Assembly (NCBI RefSeq): GCF_004912275.1
Contig: NZ_STGY01000077.1
Coordinates: 1 to 55,285 of the forward strand
DNA: 55,285 nt
DNA from: Glycomyces buryatensis
GTDB taxonomy: Bacteria > Actinomycetota > Actinomycetes > Mycobacteriales > Micromonosporaceae
Reading direction: 5' to 3'
How positions within the stretch are numbered: position 1 is the stretch's first letter; every line of letters starts with the position of its first letter. This document shows, in pieces, positions 53,780 through 55,285 of this stretch. Below the pieces are notes generated by a model. It saw only the letters and a list, made by a program, of their open reading frames with translations, did no database searches and had not been told where the DNA came from. A program made the translations under genes and the position numbers.

Positions 53780-54343
53780 TTATTCGGTGGTCTCTTCGGC
53801 TCCTTCTTCAGGGGCCGCGCTCTCTTCGGTCTGCTCGGGGTTGTTCTCGGTGTCCGCGGGCTGCTCCGGCTCGCCACCGTCCGCAGGCTGGTCGGCACCG
53901 TTCTCGGAATTGACGAGTTCCGCGAGCTCGTCCTTGAGATCCTCGACCTGCTGCTCCATTTCCCCGAGCTCTTCGGCCTCACTCGCGCACTCCTCGACGG
54001 AGGCGCCGGCGTCCAGGCATTCCTGCTCCGCCTCTTCGGCGGCCGAATCGAAGATCACGATCTTCCACCCGAGGGCGAAGCCGACGGCCAGAATGCCGAG
54101 CACCAGGCCGGTGGCGGCGGTGGCGTTGCCGGCGCCTTCGCGTTTGCGGGCCACGGCGAAGCCGATGATGGCGAAGACGATGGCGAGCGCGCCGAGGACG
54201 ATGCTGCTGATGTTGATCAGGGGAAGCCAGAATCCGAGGATCGCGAAGATCCCCAGGACCAAGGCGGTGACGCCGAAGCCGTTGCCTTGCTTGACGGGAG
54301 GTTGGGCTGTCGGGGTGGGGGCCGGATTAGGCGAATATGCCAC
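53780..54343 (-). CDS. DUF4190-like membrane protein with acidic coiled-coil tail
   Basis: 187 residues: a Pro-rich cytoplasmic N-terminus, three hydrophobic segments (about 22-42, 44-65, 75-97: GFGVTALVLGIFAILGFW, SIVLGALAIVFAIIGFAVA, TGLVLGILAVGFALGW) and a very acidic coiled-coil and Glu/Pro-rich tail (EEAEQECLDAGASVEECASE then ELGEMEQQVEDLKDELAELV). The core fits DUF4190, found widely in actinomycete membrane proteins. Role unknown. Confidence 0.8.
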   Translation of the reverse strand: MAYSPNPAPTPTAQPPVKQGNGFGVTALVLGIFAILGFWLPLINISSIVLGALAIVFAIIGFAVARKREGAGNATAATGLVLGILAVGFALGWKIVIFDSAAEEAEQECLDAGASVEECASEAEELGEMEQQVEDLKDELAELVNSENGADQPADGGEPEQPADTENNPEQTEESAAPEEGAEETTE

Positions 54344-54599
54344 GATTGCTCCTGAAAACGTCGCTCTCTGAATGACCTTCGGGATGCCGGGGCCCAGAGT
54401 TTAGAGCATTGTTCGAATTGCGGGTCATGCCCCTAAAATCCATTTTCGACATAACTGCGGCTGATCACTGCCGCGACCAATGTGGTACCCGCAATTGCCT
54501 TGGGGTGTCTCATGATCGAGCCCTTCTCAACCTAATTGACACTTTTGGTGGGTGAGGGCGACGACCACCCGGGCGATCCGGATGACCCGGCAGGGTTCG

Positions 54600-55073
54600 C
54601 AGCAGAGTTTCCGCCTCGAATTCGACGACTGCGGCTGGGGCCACTACCTCTGCGACCTCGCCGCGATCGACGCAAAGATCGAACTCTCCTCGGCGACAAG
54701 CTCCCGAGTCCTATTGCCGCATCTCGCCGACGCCCCGGACGGTCCGTACCACCTCGACCACACGATCAGCCGTCAAGAATTTGAAGCGGGCACCCACGAT
54801 CTGCTGGCGCGTTGCGAACTGCCGATCCGGCGGGCGCTGGACGAGGCCGATCCCATCTACCGCGACATCGATCAGGCGATCCTGACCGGAGGAGCGACCC
54901 GGATGCCGGCCCTGGAACCGATGGTCCGCCTGGCGACCGGATGCGCACGGTTCAACCAGGGCCTGATACCGGAAGGCATCGCCACCGGAGCCGCCTTGGC
55001 GGCGGGAGTGCTCACGGGAACCGTTAAGGACACGCTGCTGCTGGACGTGGGTTCGGCGCAGAAAATACGGTGA
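54600..55073 (+). pseudogene. Internal fragment of an Hsp70/DnaK-type protein
   Basis: The frame reads AAIDAKIELSSATSSRVLLP, then DAPDGPYHLDHTISRQEFEA, LLARCELPIRRALDEADPIY and DIDQAILTGGATRMPALEPM, ending EGIATGAALAAGVLTGTVKD and TLLLDV. This aligns along Hsp70 from about residue 240 to 395 (AKIELSS, ILVGGxTRMPxxx, NPDEAVAxGAAxQAGVLxGxVKDxLLLDV). The ATPase start, the substrate domain and the lid are gone, and key positions have changed (EGIATGAAL for DEAVAIGAA). A decayed fragment. Confidence 0.8.
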
Positions 55074-55285
55074 GCGCCACGCAGACCCACAACGAGGAAT
55101 CAGCAAGCCCACAAGGCAGGACCGGAACCAATTCCTGCCGCAAGATACCGCCTGCCACCGGTCAAAGCCGTTCGCAAGCGGTCGCAAACGAACACATGGG
55201 CCCCACGAGGGGGCCCATGGTGGTGTGGACCTACTGCGCCATCGCGCCCTAGAGGCCTTCCATTTTCACTGGGAATTTCAGGATG
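55074..55285. other. Window end: no gene seen
   Basis: Nothing with coding character. It contains one hairpin (55196-55218). Confidence 0.5.
55196..55218. terminator. GC-rich hairpin near window end
   Basis: ATGGGCCCC and GGGGCCCAT pair perfectly (9 bp) around ACGAG. No adjacent intact gene is visible inside the window, so which transcript it would end is unknown. Confidence 0.55.

Overview
The window is high-GC DNA with dense genes, many GTG starts, GGAGG/GAAAGG ribosome binding sites, SigE-type ECF sigma factor, MarR/LacI/GntR regulators and many secreted carbohydrate-active enzymes. This fits a soil or plant-associated filamentous actinomycete. A Glycomyces/Stackebrandtia-like or Micromonospora-like background is my best guess from gene style, but it is inference and not proven by any marker gene here.

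Layout. (1) 421-8350: an alpha-galactoside locus, made of a minus-strand ABC importer (two permeases, lipoprotein binding protein), LacI regulator and GH36 alpha-galactosidase, with a divergent secreted clan GH-A glycosidase. Both promoters carry the same LacI-type operator. (2) 8712-15244: a lipoprotein, a pirin/MarR/DoxX/pirin/NmrA redox-stress type cluster with three copies of one operator, and an MFS exporter. (3) 15568-17145: a secreted SGNH hydrolase with a ricin-type lectin domain. (4) 17215-25626: a six-gene, stop-start coupled catabolic cassette (GH39-like glycosidase, aldehyde dehydrogenase, D-2-hydroxyacid dehydrogenase, hydroxypyruvate isomerase-like, Asp/Glu racemase-like, ModA-like protein without signal peptide) behind a divergent GntR regulator. 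Its own ABC importer has been destroyed by an internal deletion that joins the start of the binding protein to the end of the second permease. (5) 25719-29470: two surface/membrane proteins of unknown role. (6) 29589-32579: a fused alpha-beta glycyl-tRNA synthetase. (7) 32749-36186: reductase, XRE regulator, VOC protein and a LysR remnant. (8) 36295-39327: a ferric siderophore importer under an IdeR/DmdR-type iron box. (9) 39543-43264: a GH5 cellulase with CBM2 and a GH43 arabinofuranosidase with CBM42, each with its own promoter, operator and strong terminator. (10) 43511-48995: an ECF sigma factor with a membrane partner and a run of small enzymes and lipoproteins. (11) 49192-52171: two tandem ricin-GH43 arabinanases. 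(12) 52312-55285: remnants of a Gfo/Idh/MocA oxidoreductase and an Hsp70, a SnoaL/TetR divergent pair and a small membrane protein.

Common themes: plant hemicellulose and pectin side-chain degradation (alpha-galactosides, arabinan, cellulose), each under local operators of the LacI type (four candidate sites), and many gene remnants (SDR, ABC importer, LysR, VOC, MocA, Hsp70), which marks this as a fast-changing accessory region with one housekeeping gene, glyQS, in the middle. No tRNA, rRNA, CRISPR array or intact mobile element was seen. All similarity statements come from reading motifs by eye, not from database searches.
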